The position numbers and the translations under genes were made by a program. A stretch of 64,000 nucleotides of DNA from Adineta steineri (Eukaryota; Rotifera; Eurotatoria; Adinetida; Adinetidae): positions 64,656 through 128,655 of the forward strand of contig CAJNOI010000215.1 of the NCBI GenBank assembly GCA_905250115.1, written 5' to 3'. Below, piece by piece: positions 37,642-50,034 of this stretch (position 1 is the first letter of the stretch; the number at the start of each line of letters is the position of its first letter). The notes under the pieces are model-generated. The model did no database searches, was not told the DNA's origin, and saw nothing but the letters and a program-made list of their open reading frames with translations.

Positions 37642-38771
37642 ATGGGCAATCAGGTATGATTTAGAATTTTTGTTTAATAAAATATATTTTTTTTTGTTTG
37701 TCTTTTTATAACTAAGAATAGTATTCAACAAAATATGCAAATTATTGACGAACAAAATCAACCTTTTATTATTGATTTAGATGAAATTGTTGAACAATGG
37801 ATTTGGCATACATGGAAGAAAACAAAATTATTATCTCGATATAAGTATATATATATATTTCTTATTATGAATTTTTTTTACAAATCTTTTTTTGTTAATT
37901 AATTTAGACGCGAAGATCTTCTCATAACAATTAATTGGAAAAATGTTACATTTACACAAAATAATATCGATTTTTCTGATATATCATCTTCATATTTTCC
38001 TCGAATACTTAATCGAACAAATTTTGATAATAAAACAACAAATGAACATTTATATAATTTTGAAATAAAACGATCAACATATTCAACATTGAAAATTTTA
38101 TTTACTCATACTTTACATAAAACACAAGAATCAAATATGATTTTTCATTTACCTCAACAAATTAAACAATTCTATAATGATCTACAAACTGAACAATCAA
38201 TTCAATTTGGACAGGATACGTAAGTATACGAAAATATTTTTCAAATATTTTATTTATATTCTTGTAATTGATTAGTACAAAAGAATATGAAATTCCTTGG
38301 AATTTGAATAGTCAAATACGTGTACCATCTGCGACTCGTATTATTGCAAATTTAAATATTGATGAAGAAGAAATATCTACTAAATTTTGTCTATTGATTC
38401 AATTTTCTGGTCGTATTATAGCAACTATTGCAACTCGTCAATCACCTAATATATGTTTAAAATTTATTGTTGGTGATATCGTTCAAATAATATGTAAAGC
38501 AATGAAAACAAATCATCGATTGAATACTTTTAAAATTATTGAAAATAATCCTCCTTCAATAGGTTTTCTAATGCGTGGTAAATGTTCATTTCGATATGGT
38601 ATTAAACAAAATATTGTACTTAATCAAGAATCGTTAGAATTATCATCATCATCAACATCGTCTTGTTCTGATTTTGATATTAAACCATCGGCTCCTTCTG
38701 AATACCCTCATTTAATATCAACAGATAGTAGTTTAATCGATTCTAATTTAAAAAATCGTGAACGTTTATAA
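37642..38771 (+). CDS. Uncharacterised protein with predicted N-myristoylation site; possible aerolysin-fold relative
   Basis: Four exons (37642-37653, 37717-37844, 37908-38219, 38276-38771) encode 315 residues. Exon 1 codes only MGNQ; the acceptor ctaag at 37712-37716 rather than the nearer aatag keeps the frame. The N-terminus MGNQNS fits the N-myristoylation consensus (Gly2, Ser6), so a membrane-attached cytosolic protein is predicted. The middle has WIWHTWKKTK, then a Thr/Asn-rich part, and a stretch with the pattern of a polar beta hairpin (EYEIPWNLNSQIRVPSATRI followed by alternating residues) that loosely recalls the insertion-loop region of aerolysin/ETX-MTX2-type proteins. That likeness is weak and made by eye; without it I would call this simply unknown. 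The C-terminal 60 residues are Ser/Pro-rich. Confidence 0.6.
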
Positions 38772-39382
38772 AAGAACTGACATAAATATTCGTGTTTTTT
38801 TATTTATCAAATAAATTCTGTATTAGAAAAGTAGAAACATTGATACATCTGAATACTCTTTATTTTATATACTTGACTCAATTCTATTAAAATATATTAT
38901 TCATTAGAATTCTTTTTTTTTCCTCTATAACATAAATGACAATATTTATTTTTGGGCGAACTTTTATCATAAAGACTATTATGAAACTATCACAAACGTG
39001 TAAACTACACTAGTCATCTGAGTAATGTTGCTTTGTCATTACTGATAGTCATATGATTCAAAAGTACACCTTAATAGATAATGAAAAAAAAAGTGTTAAT
39101 GATATCATTTGATTAGTTTTTTTTTATCAGTTTACAATGAATATTATTTTGTATCTTAAATGATAATAAAAAATAAAGTATCTTGTTTTTATAGAATATA
39201 ATTAAAATATGAGAAAAAAAAAAGATTTTAAATACACAATAAAGAAAGACATTAGTTAAATATATTGTGTATTTTATTCGAAAATGAAAACCGTATGTTG
39301 ATTTTTATCAGTTAAGTCAATATTAAACATGGAAGAACCTATAATTTGATTGTTTCGTGTGTGTTTTTTTTCGAAATAAATA
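38772..39382. other. Convergent 3' region
   Basis: Shared 3' flank of the preceding plus-strand gene and the minus-strand POU gene. Very AT-rich; no gene seen. Confidence 0.45.
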
Positions 39383-40818
39383 TTATGATAAAATTTCATC
39401 TTGTTCAGCTTTGAAATAATTTGTTGTATCACTTAAATTATTATCCATTAATAAACTAGACGTCGATTCATTATCTTCATTTATCTCATTAGATTTAAAT
39501 TTTTTGACCGAATTTTTTAATGCTTGACGTTTATTACAAAACCTATGAAGAAGATTTGTTTTTTTAAAAAAGGAAAATTAAAAATATATATATACCAAAC
39601 ACGTATTACTTCTCGATCATAATTTAGGTCTTGAGCAAGTGATGACATATCGATACCAGATGGATGTGTATTTAATTCAAATGCATCATTTAATTTTTCA
39701 AGTGCTTGTGGTGTAAATGATGTACGTCTTTTACGTTTTCGCGTATTAAGATCAGTAACAAGATCTTGTAAATTTGCTGGACCATTTTTCAGTCTATTAT
39801 TTAAAATACAAAAAAAAGTTTTTTTTTCGAAGATTCTTTTTATTTATTTACCTATCAGCATATTTTAATTCAGCTTCTCGCATCCATTTTTCAAGAACGG
39901 GTTTTATTTTTGATGCACTTTTTGGTGTTATATCAAGTTTTTCAAAACGACATATTGCCGATTGACTATAAGCTGGTCCACGAGTAACACTTAAGGCTTG
40001 ACCAACTTGAGTTTGAGTTAAACCCAGTGCTAATCGACGTAATTTAAATATTCTTGCAAATTGTTTGATTTCTTCTAAATTGATACCGTCAATTGTTGTT
40101 GTTTCATCTATAGAAATCATATGATTAAAAAAAATTCGATTAAAATAATCATACTACTATTCATAGGTAATGTAGCAAGTGTTGTTGCAATTGTTGGTGA
40201 ATTATCATCATCATCTAATGTTGATTTTCCATTTGTATCAGATAAGCTAAAAACATAAAATTCATTAATTAAAAGATCAATTTTTTTTTTTACCTGCAAT
40301 CAATTGGTACTGATATATTTAAATCATGTTTATGTTTCAAATTTACAGGTGAAATTGATTCGTTTGGTTTATTACTATCGATCAAGGATGATGCTAAAAA
40401 GATTAGATGAAACGAATAAAATATTTATGTTTTAGAGACAAAAAAAAACACCATACATAAATTTTGCTGTTGTAAAAAAAGCGCACTATTATGAAGAAGA
40501 AATTGCAATGCATTTGCAAGTGGATTAACTGGAGGACAAGTAGCTCCTATAAATTAATTAAATTAAAATAAAAATAGAGATATAAAATCTATTTACCAGA
40601 AAGTAAAAATTGAGTAAGAAGTAATTGTTGTTGTTGCTGTTGAGATGTGAGATGAGAAAGAAATGATGAATAAAATGGATTCATATATTCATTTGGTGAT
40701 GTACAAGAAGCTTGAATTATAATTGAAGAAAAAAAAAATGAAATTATAATAAAAAAAAGAAATTTCAAACAATACCTTCTGATATCTGAGATTTTTCGGA
40801 AGCAGTCGGTAGTGTCAT
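39383..40818 (-). CDS. POU6F: POU class 6 homeobox transcription factor
   Basis: Eight minus-strand exons (40818-40776, 40710-40597, 40546-40457, 40393-40294, 40246-40155, 40107-39852, 39793-39596, 39542-39383) encode 350 residues. The POU-specific domain (~150-228) has LTQTQVGQALSVTRGPAYSQ followed by SAICRFEKLDITPKSA and LKPVLEKW-like KIKPVLEKWMREAE, diagnostic of class 6 by its insert. The homeodomain (~250-310) starts RKRKRRTSFTPQALEKLN and its recognition helix reads REVIRVWFCNKRQ; the usual class 6 sequence has WFCNRRQ, so one Arg is Lys. The N-terminal ~145 residues are Gln/Asn/Ser-rich. POU6 factors act in neural development in other animals. The donor of exon 5 is ambiguous by three bases (gtagta or gtatga). 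Confidence 0.93.
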
Positions 40819-41220
40819 ATATATATCTATATGTTTTTTATTCTAAAAAAAGAATGAAATTATTTCATCGCTTTTGAAAAATCAAATGTTTATGATTCTC
40901 TTTCGCTCTCTTTAATTTAGACTGTTTATGTATTCTTATCGCACGCGCTCGAGAATGTGAAACACACCACACATACTCTATCATTTTAGAGTATAAACGA
41001 GTAAGTAAGCAGCATCTCCTCTCGTTGTCTCATTGGTAATTTGATTCCACAATTTTTTTTTTGTTCTTTACTATTTAATGGTAGTAGCTATGCTTTATAT
41101 TTTATGCGCAAAAACGAAAAGATAGATAGAGGCAACAGCAGCAGCGGCGGTGGAACGAGACAAAATATAAATTGACTTTCGTTGTTTGCTGGTACAGAGA
41201 ATAAAGTCAAATTCGAACCA

Positions 41221-41300
41221 GGTGCGAGTTTAATTGTATATATGTGTATGCGCGCGTATATCTATTTCTACACGCATAAGTGAGATTCGCACCCACCCTA
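41221..41300. repeat. G-arm/C-arm hairpin, copy 2
   Basis: GGTGCGA (41221-41227) pairs with TCGCACC (41287-41293), after which the C side continues CACCCTA. Same layout as the four other hairpins of this type, with a 59-base loop. Confidence 0.45.
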
Positions 41301-43918
41301 ATATATAACCATAATAAATAAAGAAAAAGAGAAAAAAAATCTCTAAAGAAACACATAAATTAGAGAAATGAGAAGACTACTGGTCTAAGCTAAAGAAAGA
41401 GAGAAAAAAAAAGAGAAAAAGAATAAAAAGCTCATTAATGTTATCTCGACAACAAACTATAAGTACGTACGAAAAAGGAAGATAGAGAGAGAACAAAAAT
41501 GATGATGATGATGATGATACTGTTTATGCAAATACAAAATTCGCTGCTTCTGTCGCCTTAGATAATTTATGCTAAACGCGCAGTAGTCAACAAGAGAAAA
41601 AGAAGAAGAAGACGAAGAAGGAAAGACTCTTATTCACATTGAAAAAAAAACCGACAAGAATGCAAGAAAATATTCACAATTATGCACAATCGACACTATC
41701 TTTTGCTGCTTCTATTCTCTATACTTGCCCTGCTTGTCAACGATCGATTCACATATCTTTTCTTTCTTTTCCTCGGGTTCTTTTGTTATGTTTCCAATAT
41801 GTGCGACTGGAATCAAAAAAAAACGGAAAGAGATAGAAAAAGAATGGAAAAACAATTTCTTTCAATTATGATCATATGATGATAATAATGACGATGAACA
41901 TCTCTCACGCAACAGAACAAGTTCTACATTTAAATATATATATATAGATATAGATATATGAATTTTCCTTTTTGTTTATATTGATCCGAAAAAAAACCCA
42001 AGTTCTAATGAACTAACACTAGAAAAAAATGAGTTTTGCCAAAATCATAATATTTCTCTCTCTCTCTCTATGCATTATAAATCGCTCGCTCTTCCCTGAT
42101 TATAATAAATCATCATCTCTTTCGGCCGGTCGTCGTCAGAATCATATTAACAGAAAAATCTTTTCTCTTCTCTTCTCTTTCTTTCGTTCATTCAAGAGAA
42201 AGAAAAACATTATCACGAAAAAAAAACTTGTGGAGAAGTAGTAAGAGGACTGTTCTATATTTTTCTAGATGTATGTCGATTTTATAATAATGTAGAAGAT
42301 GCAGCATCGAACAGAATTACTCTGTAAATTAGACAAACATATCTCGATAATAATTCTTATTCATTCACTTAATCGAATGCTTGAGATATAGAAAAAATAA
42401 AATTAAATAAGATGTTAGTCAATGTCATCTATTATAATGACTATTTATTAAATACGAAAAGAAAATAAATAAAAGAATTTAAGAACAAATTATTAAATTA
42501 TATTTTCGGTTCAATAATCTTAAGATATATTGTTTTTATCTATGTTTAACAATATTTTCTACCATTCCCTTATGAATGAGATCAAAGAAAACTTGAATTA
42601 TCATATTCTATTTATGAAAAAAATCAAACAATTATAATATTAGTCAATCTCTTTTTAATTTTGACATAAATCTTATTCAGAAATTGAATTTGATGTAATT
42701 ATATTGCTTATTATCTCTTTGAACTATCTGTACATCAATCGAAGAAAGAATTATTACTTTTTTTGTTTCTATTGAAACTAATTTTGATTTATGATTATAT
42801 GAAAAAAGAATCCAAATATATTTGTATCAAATCCTAGGACATTTACTTTGTTCATATTTTTGCTTTGACTGTTTTTTCTTTGTGACATGTTAAATGCAAA
42901 TTATGAAAAAAAAACAATGTTTCCAGATGTAAGTAATGTATATATTTATTACTAGTAGGATAGTGAGAAAATATGGAATGATGCCATTAATCAGATTTTT
43001 TTCATGCTTCCCTCTATGGAAATAAATCACTATGAAAAGATAAATACAATAAGTAATGATTTATACAGAAAAATCTCTAGTACGATATGCAACGATGAAT
43101 ACTAATAATAAACATGTAAAATGAGAAATATTAAAAACTATTATTCTAATAGTACATTATAGTTTGTACAATAATAATATTTGAAGATCTATTGTCTTTC
43201 TTTCCTATGGCTGATAGAGAAAGTTTATAATCAAAAATTTTGCTTAGAATATTAACATAAATCTGTGATATATACAGGAAATATATGAATAGTGTTTACT
43301 GAATAAATTATAATGAATCGACAGAATTTTTATCATTGGAAAAAGATCGAGGTGGTATTAACAACCATGGAAAATTATTTTGATACATTTAATCTTTGAG
43401 AAATTATGTAATAAACATAGGTTAATCTTCAATTCTTATGTTGTTTAATGAATTTTAATATTTCTTATTAATTTAATCTCTTTGTGTATTTTTTTAATTA
43501 ATACTATATTATACTGGAAAAACCTTTGATAGAAATTATTTATAAAGAGAAGTATAAAAGTGATAGATCAAACATTATTAAGAAGAGTAAAGATTTATCC
43601 AATAGGAGTTGACTTCCACTTTTTTCTATCATTCTCTTTTCTCTTTAGTTTAAACGGCTCTTTTACAACGATCAAATTCAAGTGGTACTTTTAACGATAG
43701 AATTCTAGTTCATAACGATGAAATGCAACTATGATTTTATACTCAATAAAAAATAATAATAGGATAGGTTTTTTTTCATTAATACGTTTATTTTCAATTG
43801 TAAGTATTGACTCATTATGTGTTGTTAGATATAAATAAAATTAAAAAAATAACACTAGAATATTTTGTATGTCTGTTCTTTTTTTATTTCTTATCAATAT
43901 TCTATAGACATTTGACAA

Positions 43919-43942
43919 TAAGAAAGAAAGAAAGAAAGAAAG
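43919..43942. repeat. (AAAG)n microsatellite
   Basis: Six perfect AAGA-type units followed by GATC. Simple repeat. Confidence 0.85.
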
Positions 43943-44618
43943 ATCTATTTTAATTTCAATTACATTTTTTTTTTATTATTCTTTAGTTGTTGAATAATGT
44001 TATTGATCTGTAAAGAAAAAGAATAACAAAATGAAATTTTTTTGTTTGGATTTTTTTAAAGATACAAACAAAAATCATATTTATGGCAATTGCTTGAAAT
44101 TCAATAAGACATTTCATCCAACAGTTCTATTACATCGAAAATTAGATTAGCTCATTTAATCTGATTTTCTTTAGATTCAGTAGCAGAAAAAAAAAAGAGA
44201 TACTTGTTCGTGCTATTTATACATGGAAGCTAACATACACGCTAGTGTCTTGTCCTTTGAAAATGATTGTTACAATTTGTACTAAAAAGAGAAAAAAGAG
44301 AAATCAATACAGAGACGATAGTAGTCTCTCTCCCTCGCGATTTGTTGTCAAAAAAAGAAAATTAGTGCCTTTAGAATGCTTTATACTATCTGTGCAATAA
44401 CGGAGATTATTTTTACATTGACGAGAATAACAACTTCATTCGTATAGATATGTTGCCTAACGAGCGACTGAAGCGGATATTCGATGAAGTCGTTCGCAAG
44501 CGAATAGATATATAGTAAGAAAATAATTGTAGAAGAAATTACTTCCGTCTTCTTCATGATATTATTATTATTAAATGACTAAATTCTGAATTTACAAGAC
44601 ATTCATCGTGTTTTTTAG

Positions 44619-47600
44619 ATGGAATCTTTTTTTCAACGTATGTCATCAATTGTTCTAAGAAGTAATACAAAAGAAGATATGGACGAAGAAGATAATGAAC
44701 GGCGACGACATTTCAGACATTTACAAGAACGTCGACGTTCAGCACCGGATATTCGTCGACGTGGTCTTTTAAATGATCGATTAGTTCGAATACCCGATCA
44801 AAAAGGTACATCAGAAGAACAAATTCCAATGCATCTTACTGCTGTTACATCATCACCATGGGAAAAACAATTCAATTCTATTCGTAAGTTATTTTACATT
44901 TATTCTTTTTTTTTTTGTTGTCAATGAATTATTTAACAATATCTATCTAAAATTAACCTTATATTTCATTATCATACATTCAAAAGAAAAGCATTCTTTT
45001 ATGATATAAAGATAAAAATAGTAAAATGTCATTCATTTAAATAAAGCATCAATTTTAAAATAACCTGACGTAAACAATTAAATTATCGTATTAGTAAGCT
45101 TCATACGTAAATATATTTAGAATATTAAAAAGATATACTTTTTTTTCCGTTAATTTTTTTGAAAGCTTTTACCGTTTTCTTTTTTTTGTATGAATAAATA
45201 GTAATGGTAATTCTTTTTTTTCTTCTTTTACAAAACAAAAGAAAAGTATAATATATTAGTTAAGTCAGTTTTCTTTTTCTTTAACAGGTAGTTTTGTGTG
45301 TTTAGATTAACCCAAAAAAGCATTTTTAGAAATTTCATTTTTTTTGTCTTTGAATGACCCAACCACAATATTATTTTTTATTCGGAAGTCAAGTATTTTA
45401 TAGTATACTATCGTTCCTATCAACCTCATTTATTTGTAAGGAATCGTATAAATACCCGGTTGTCAAGATTATTGTAATTTTAGAGCATATAATATGCTTA
45501 TTAATGATTAGTCTTCTATATAGGTTAAAGAAAAGTGCTATCTCTTATAAGAATAACACGAACTAACAAAAAAAAAACGAGGTGAGAAAGAGAAAGAAGA
45601 AGAAATATAGAAAAAAAAATAAAAGTCGAGAGGGTATATATATATATAAACATAATTTAGAGTTTCTCTTGCATGAGTTTAGTTCGTTCTCATCACAATT
45701 ATCGAGTGTGTTTCCTTTATGATTATTCTTTACTATTCTTTTAAGAATAACATGAGAGAAAGACAGAAAAGAACAAGAGATGAGAAAAAGAAACGTCTAA
45801 TGAAATAGAATAAAAAGGCATGAGTTTCGTCTATTATTTATTATCGAGACTTAATACCTGTAAGATTAGATCTATCATGTAATCTTATTAGTAATTATAT
45901 TATTGTACAATTTAATCTTCAAAAGATTATTTTATATTAATGAAGATAATATTGAACAAAAAAAAGAAAGGAAATCGAACCAATATAAATATTTATTATT
46001 GAATTGTTTGACATATAAATATGGCTAAATTGGGTTCTTTTTTTCGACGTCTATTTACATCATTTAATACTGATGTCGATTGTCCATCAGCAGCAACAAC
46101 AACAACATCATCATCAATAACTTATTGTCAAAAAAATGTAATAATTATTCCACCATTAACTCCACCATTAATATCTAAACCAACAATATCATATGTAAAT
46201 CTACATCCTAGTCGATCATGTTCAACATCACCACGACCACAATATCGTGTAATAACAAAACAAAAAACCTTACATATTGATAGAAATAATAATGGAAATT
46301 CGAAATCAAATTTTCTTTCATCAAATACAACTAAATCTACTAATCGTCGTCTTAGTGCTCCTCTTATTATTCATGCATCTACTCATCTTCATCAGAAACA
46401 TCGATCAGCAATTGTTGATCAAAATATGGAAGAAGCATTGATCTTTCCCTTACAACGTTTATCATTAACATCAACAACAGGAACTTCTGTTCATCATCAT
46501 CATCATAATAATAGTGTGAATAGTTTAGGTACTAGCGCTGGTTCACCTTGTCCATCACCCCGTTTTGATGTTCATTCATCATCACTCAATTTATCACCAT
46601 CAAATTCGATTAATATGCCTAGTTCATTTAATAATATTTCACCAGCATCCGGTATGTGTAAGAGAATTTTTGTTTTTACATAGATCTAATCTTGTCAACT
46701 GAACAAATATCTAAAATTAAAATCGATTGCTTATTTATTCCTTGTTCTTTTATGAATGTCATAAAATATTCGAACGAAGAAGACAAAATGAATAATCATA
46801 TGATGATATTTAACATTTAAAAAAAGAACTTCAAAGAATAACAATTATTTTCCGTCGACAAAAAAAGATTAGATATAAAAATCAGAGATGCGGAAATTAT
46901 AACTGAATGAAAATTAAAAGATGAATAAAAAAAGAACTTACCTTATAATTGTCTTTATTGAAGAATATAATGAAAAAGCTTACAATAAAAAATAAATATT
47001 TATAAAAGTGTAGGACGATGATCATATCTCTCAAGCTTTTTTTTTTCATTGATTTGTAAATCTTGACTCGGTGTCAACTTGTCACCAATGAACCTACAGT
47101 TTATTATCGTAAGCTTGATTATTTATCAAGAAATGTCATGTATATATATTTATCGTTATTTGCGTGAGTAGAATTAGACAGCAAAATATATTGATAAAGA
47201 TCGGCACTATATACTATCGTTCTTTTTTTCTTCTTCTGCTTCTCATGTATATAAGCATATGCGTCATTATTTCATTAAATATTAGAGTTCTAGAACGGGA
47301 ACAACAAATATGAGAAAAAAAAGATCATCATTTTATTTGTCATTACTAATAAAATTTGAGTAATATTCAATCGGACAGAAAATTTTTTTTCTCTTTCTCT
47401 CTCTTATTATTATTATTTTATTGATAGGCACACCACCCTCACAATTTGTCGTCGGTCCATCAACAACATCATCACGTGTTAGTATACCATCAAATAATTC
47501 AACATCACCAAATACTGGTAGAATAAATAATAATACTTAATAACAAATTTTAAGAACGTTCTTTTATTTAGATAGAAGAATGTCTTTACAAATGCGAGGA

Positions 47601-48731
47601 CGACGACCATCGATGTTTGATCCAATCGATCCAAAAGAATTACAACAAGCATTATATGCTTCGGCAGCTGCTGTAAGTCTAAGATAAATTTATAAATTCT
47701 GCTATTATTATCAATTAATTAATAGAAAGCAACTATATCAACAAATCCAACAAATGAAGATGATTTAACTCGAGCATTATCTCATATAACTATTAGTTAT
47801 GATCGTGATAGTGGACATGTTTCTATTGATACATTAGCATTTGAAAATCTTCATATGCTTGATGGATATATTAATAATAATAATGGTGATTTAATCTCAT
47901 TCTATTGTCGTTTTCGATTATTACCAGAAAAACGTAGTTTATTTCAAACAAAAATAGTTCGTTTAACACGTCTTCAATCATCTTATTTATTTGATAAAAA
48001 GCAATTAAATGAATTTGAATTATCCTATGATCAATTAAATAATCATTCAATAGAAATATTTTTATATAAAATAAGTACAATGAAACCATTATATAAAGAT
48101 ATTCGTTTAGCTACAATTAAATATGATCTTAATGAATTATCTCAGAGTGATCAATGTCGTATGAAAAAATCATTCGATGAATGTGATCCATCAACAATCG
48201 TTCAAGTTCGAATATTTTATTTTTTTAATTTCATATAACAATTTGTTTTTTTTTTCCTAGGATCCAGATTTAGGTGAATTACTTATATCATTATCTTATT
48301 TACAAAGTGCTGCTAAATTATCTGTTGTTATACTTGGAGCAAAAAATTTACGACCATTAACAATTGAAACAAAATCATATCCAGATGTTTGTGTTAAAGT
48401 AACATTATATGATCGAAATAGAAAAAAAATTAAACGTAAAAAAACAAGTGTGCAACGTACTTCTGATTGTCCTACATTTAATGAAGAACTTGTTTTTGAA
48501 TTACGTCGTGATATTGCATCAGAAGTTACTATTGAAGTACGTCTTGTACATGAATCTTTATCATATAAAGAACAACTTGGTTCCGTTATATTTGGTCCAA
48601 TTGTGAATAATATGATTAAAGGATTAATATGTGCAGAAAATGTTTATTGGTCAACGGTATTATCGGGTGAATCTCTTAATGCACAATGGCAAATATTGAA
48701 ACCATCGATAAAAATAGATGAATCAAAGTAA
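44619..48731 (+). CDS. Atypical synaptotagmin-like tandem C2 protein, isoform with upstream first exon
   Basis: Exons 44619-44883, 47428-47517, 47572-47672, 47726-48205 and 48261-48731 join in frame to 468 residues. The ATG directly follows ttttttag, an acceptor-like site. The N-terminal exon is charged and Arg-rich (SFFQRMSS..., RRRSAPDIRRRG). Shared exons encode a linker (RGRRPSMFDPIDPKELQQAL) and two C2 domains: the first with VSIDTLAFENLHML and ISFYCRFRLLPEKRS, the second with GELLISLSYLQSAAKLSVVI, KVTLYDRNRKKIKRKKTS and CPTFNEELVFEL. Calcium-binding aspartates expected in loop 1 (usual MDxxGLSDPYV) are missing (TIETKSYPDVCVKV), so Ca-independent membrane binding is likely, as in Syt12/14/16/17. 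No transmembrane segment is seen. The subfamily is not settled; Syt17-like features in the linker are suggestive only. Confidence 0.78.
46021..48731 (+). CDS. Same synaptotagmin-like gene, alternative first exon
   Basis: Exon 46021-46651 starts with ATG with no acceptor before it and ends in the same phase (one base of a codon) as the upstream first exon 44619-44883, so either can be spliced to 47428. This form has 590 residues. The exon is Ser/Thr/Asn/His-rich, begins MAKLGSFFRRLFTSF and contains NRRLSAPLI, echoing SFFQRM and RRRSAPD of the other first exon. Two promoters with alternative N-termini are the simplest reading. Alternatively the 44619 exon could be a separate short gene; the matching phase and shared motifs argue against that. 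Confidence 0.7.
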
Positions 48732-50034
48732 TAAAATGATTCTTATATTTTCTTTTGAGATAAAAATGAATGTGTTTATTTTATGTATGTGGTGTTAAGT
48801 CATGTTTTATTTCTTTTTTTTCTTTTTTTTTCAAATGAAATGATAATCTTGATGATCTTTATTTTCGATTAAACTATCATATATATGCGAAAGATATAAT
48901 TGAAGAGTTGTTTAATATATGATTAAATAGTAGATGAAATACAAAGTAATAAAAAAGAATAAGATGTCTCTTACAAAAATTCAAGTATCAATCTGTAATT
49001 TTGAATAATCAAAGTGATCAAACAAAAGATAATTATAAGTTAAAACTAATTAAGTCTCTCTGTACTATTTTTAACAGTGGTATATAGACGAGTCTGGATT
49101 GTTGGTAGCCAAAGTCAGGAACAAAATTACTATGTATATATATATCTTACAATGATGTAATGCATATTATAAAATGAAAATTCTGTGATTGCAATAATAT
49201 AATTATATTTTACTTAGTTAATAAATTCTTTTGAAAGCTATATTGTTATGCATCTATTTTTAACAATGTTATGATCTATCAAGAAAATTTTAAAAATATT
49301 GCATTAAAGCAAAATTGATACAGACAGCATGTGGTTTATTAAATTGTCGATTGCAGTAGCCATATCCGATCATATATGGAAGCCGTGCGGTATCTTCGCA
49401 AATCTTAGTTATTGTGTATACTTAATTTCAAAATATAAAAGTAGACAGTAGCATTAAATCAGTTTCATTAAACACAAGTATTATAAGTAGGGCTAGCCAT
49501 TTAGTGATTCGAAAGCTTGATAAACATTTAAAATGCTATTTTGTTGTAAAAATAGATAAATATTATAAAATTATGTCAATTTCCTTTTCTTATACATTTA
49601 ATTCTATATCCTACAGTGTTATCTATCAAACACAAAAATATGGTGATTAAATACTGAGAAATCATTGTAAGACATTCCATTGAAGAGCACCTCTCTTGGT
49701 CTGAATCCAAGATCAATAGACTATAAATAAAAATCGTATATTACAAAAAATTATTCGTCAAAAATCATAAATCGTCATATCTTCCATATGCCTGAATTGA
49801 TTGGTAGCATTAGACCACATGCCCATCGCATATCAATACACATATCGTAACTTTTAGACTCTCTTCATCATACGAGACCTTGTTCTACACTATAACAATA
49901 CAATCCAATTTCATGTAAGTTGATCTTTTTTGGATTGTTTTATTACACAGCCACTATTTAAGATAATATATTTTTTTCTACTTTTTCATTACTAGGAATA
50001 CTCTCGTAAAGAATTAGATATGCGAATATGTCTG
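48732..50034. other. Intergenic, no gene seen
   Basis: AT-rich spacer between the synaptotagmin-like gene and the fold-back element. No protein-like frame. Confidence 0.45.

Larger units (their letters stand above)
40819..44618. other. 3.8-kb non-coding stretch between two divergent genes
   Basis: Lies between the 5' ends of the POU6 gene (-) and the synaptotagmin-like gene (+). Contents include homopurine/homopyrimidine runs (41340-41480, 42054-42070), an (ATG)n tract at 41499-41518, a CAGCAGCGGCGG patch near 41143-41153, a hairpin at 41221-41300 and an (AAAG)n tract near 43919. Small open frames at 41639-42241 are low-complexity and lack splice support. Regulatory DNA for both genes is the likeliest content (inference). 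Confidence 0.4.

Noticed and set aside
41639..42241. Overlapping small plus-strand frames
   Set aside because: Low-complexity purine/pyrimidine DNA gives Lys- and Phe/Ser-rich translations; no evidence of a gene.
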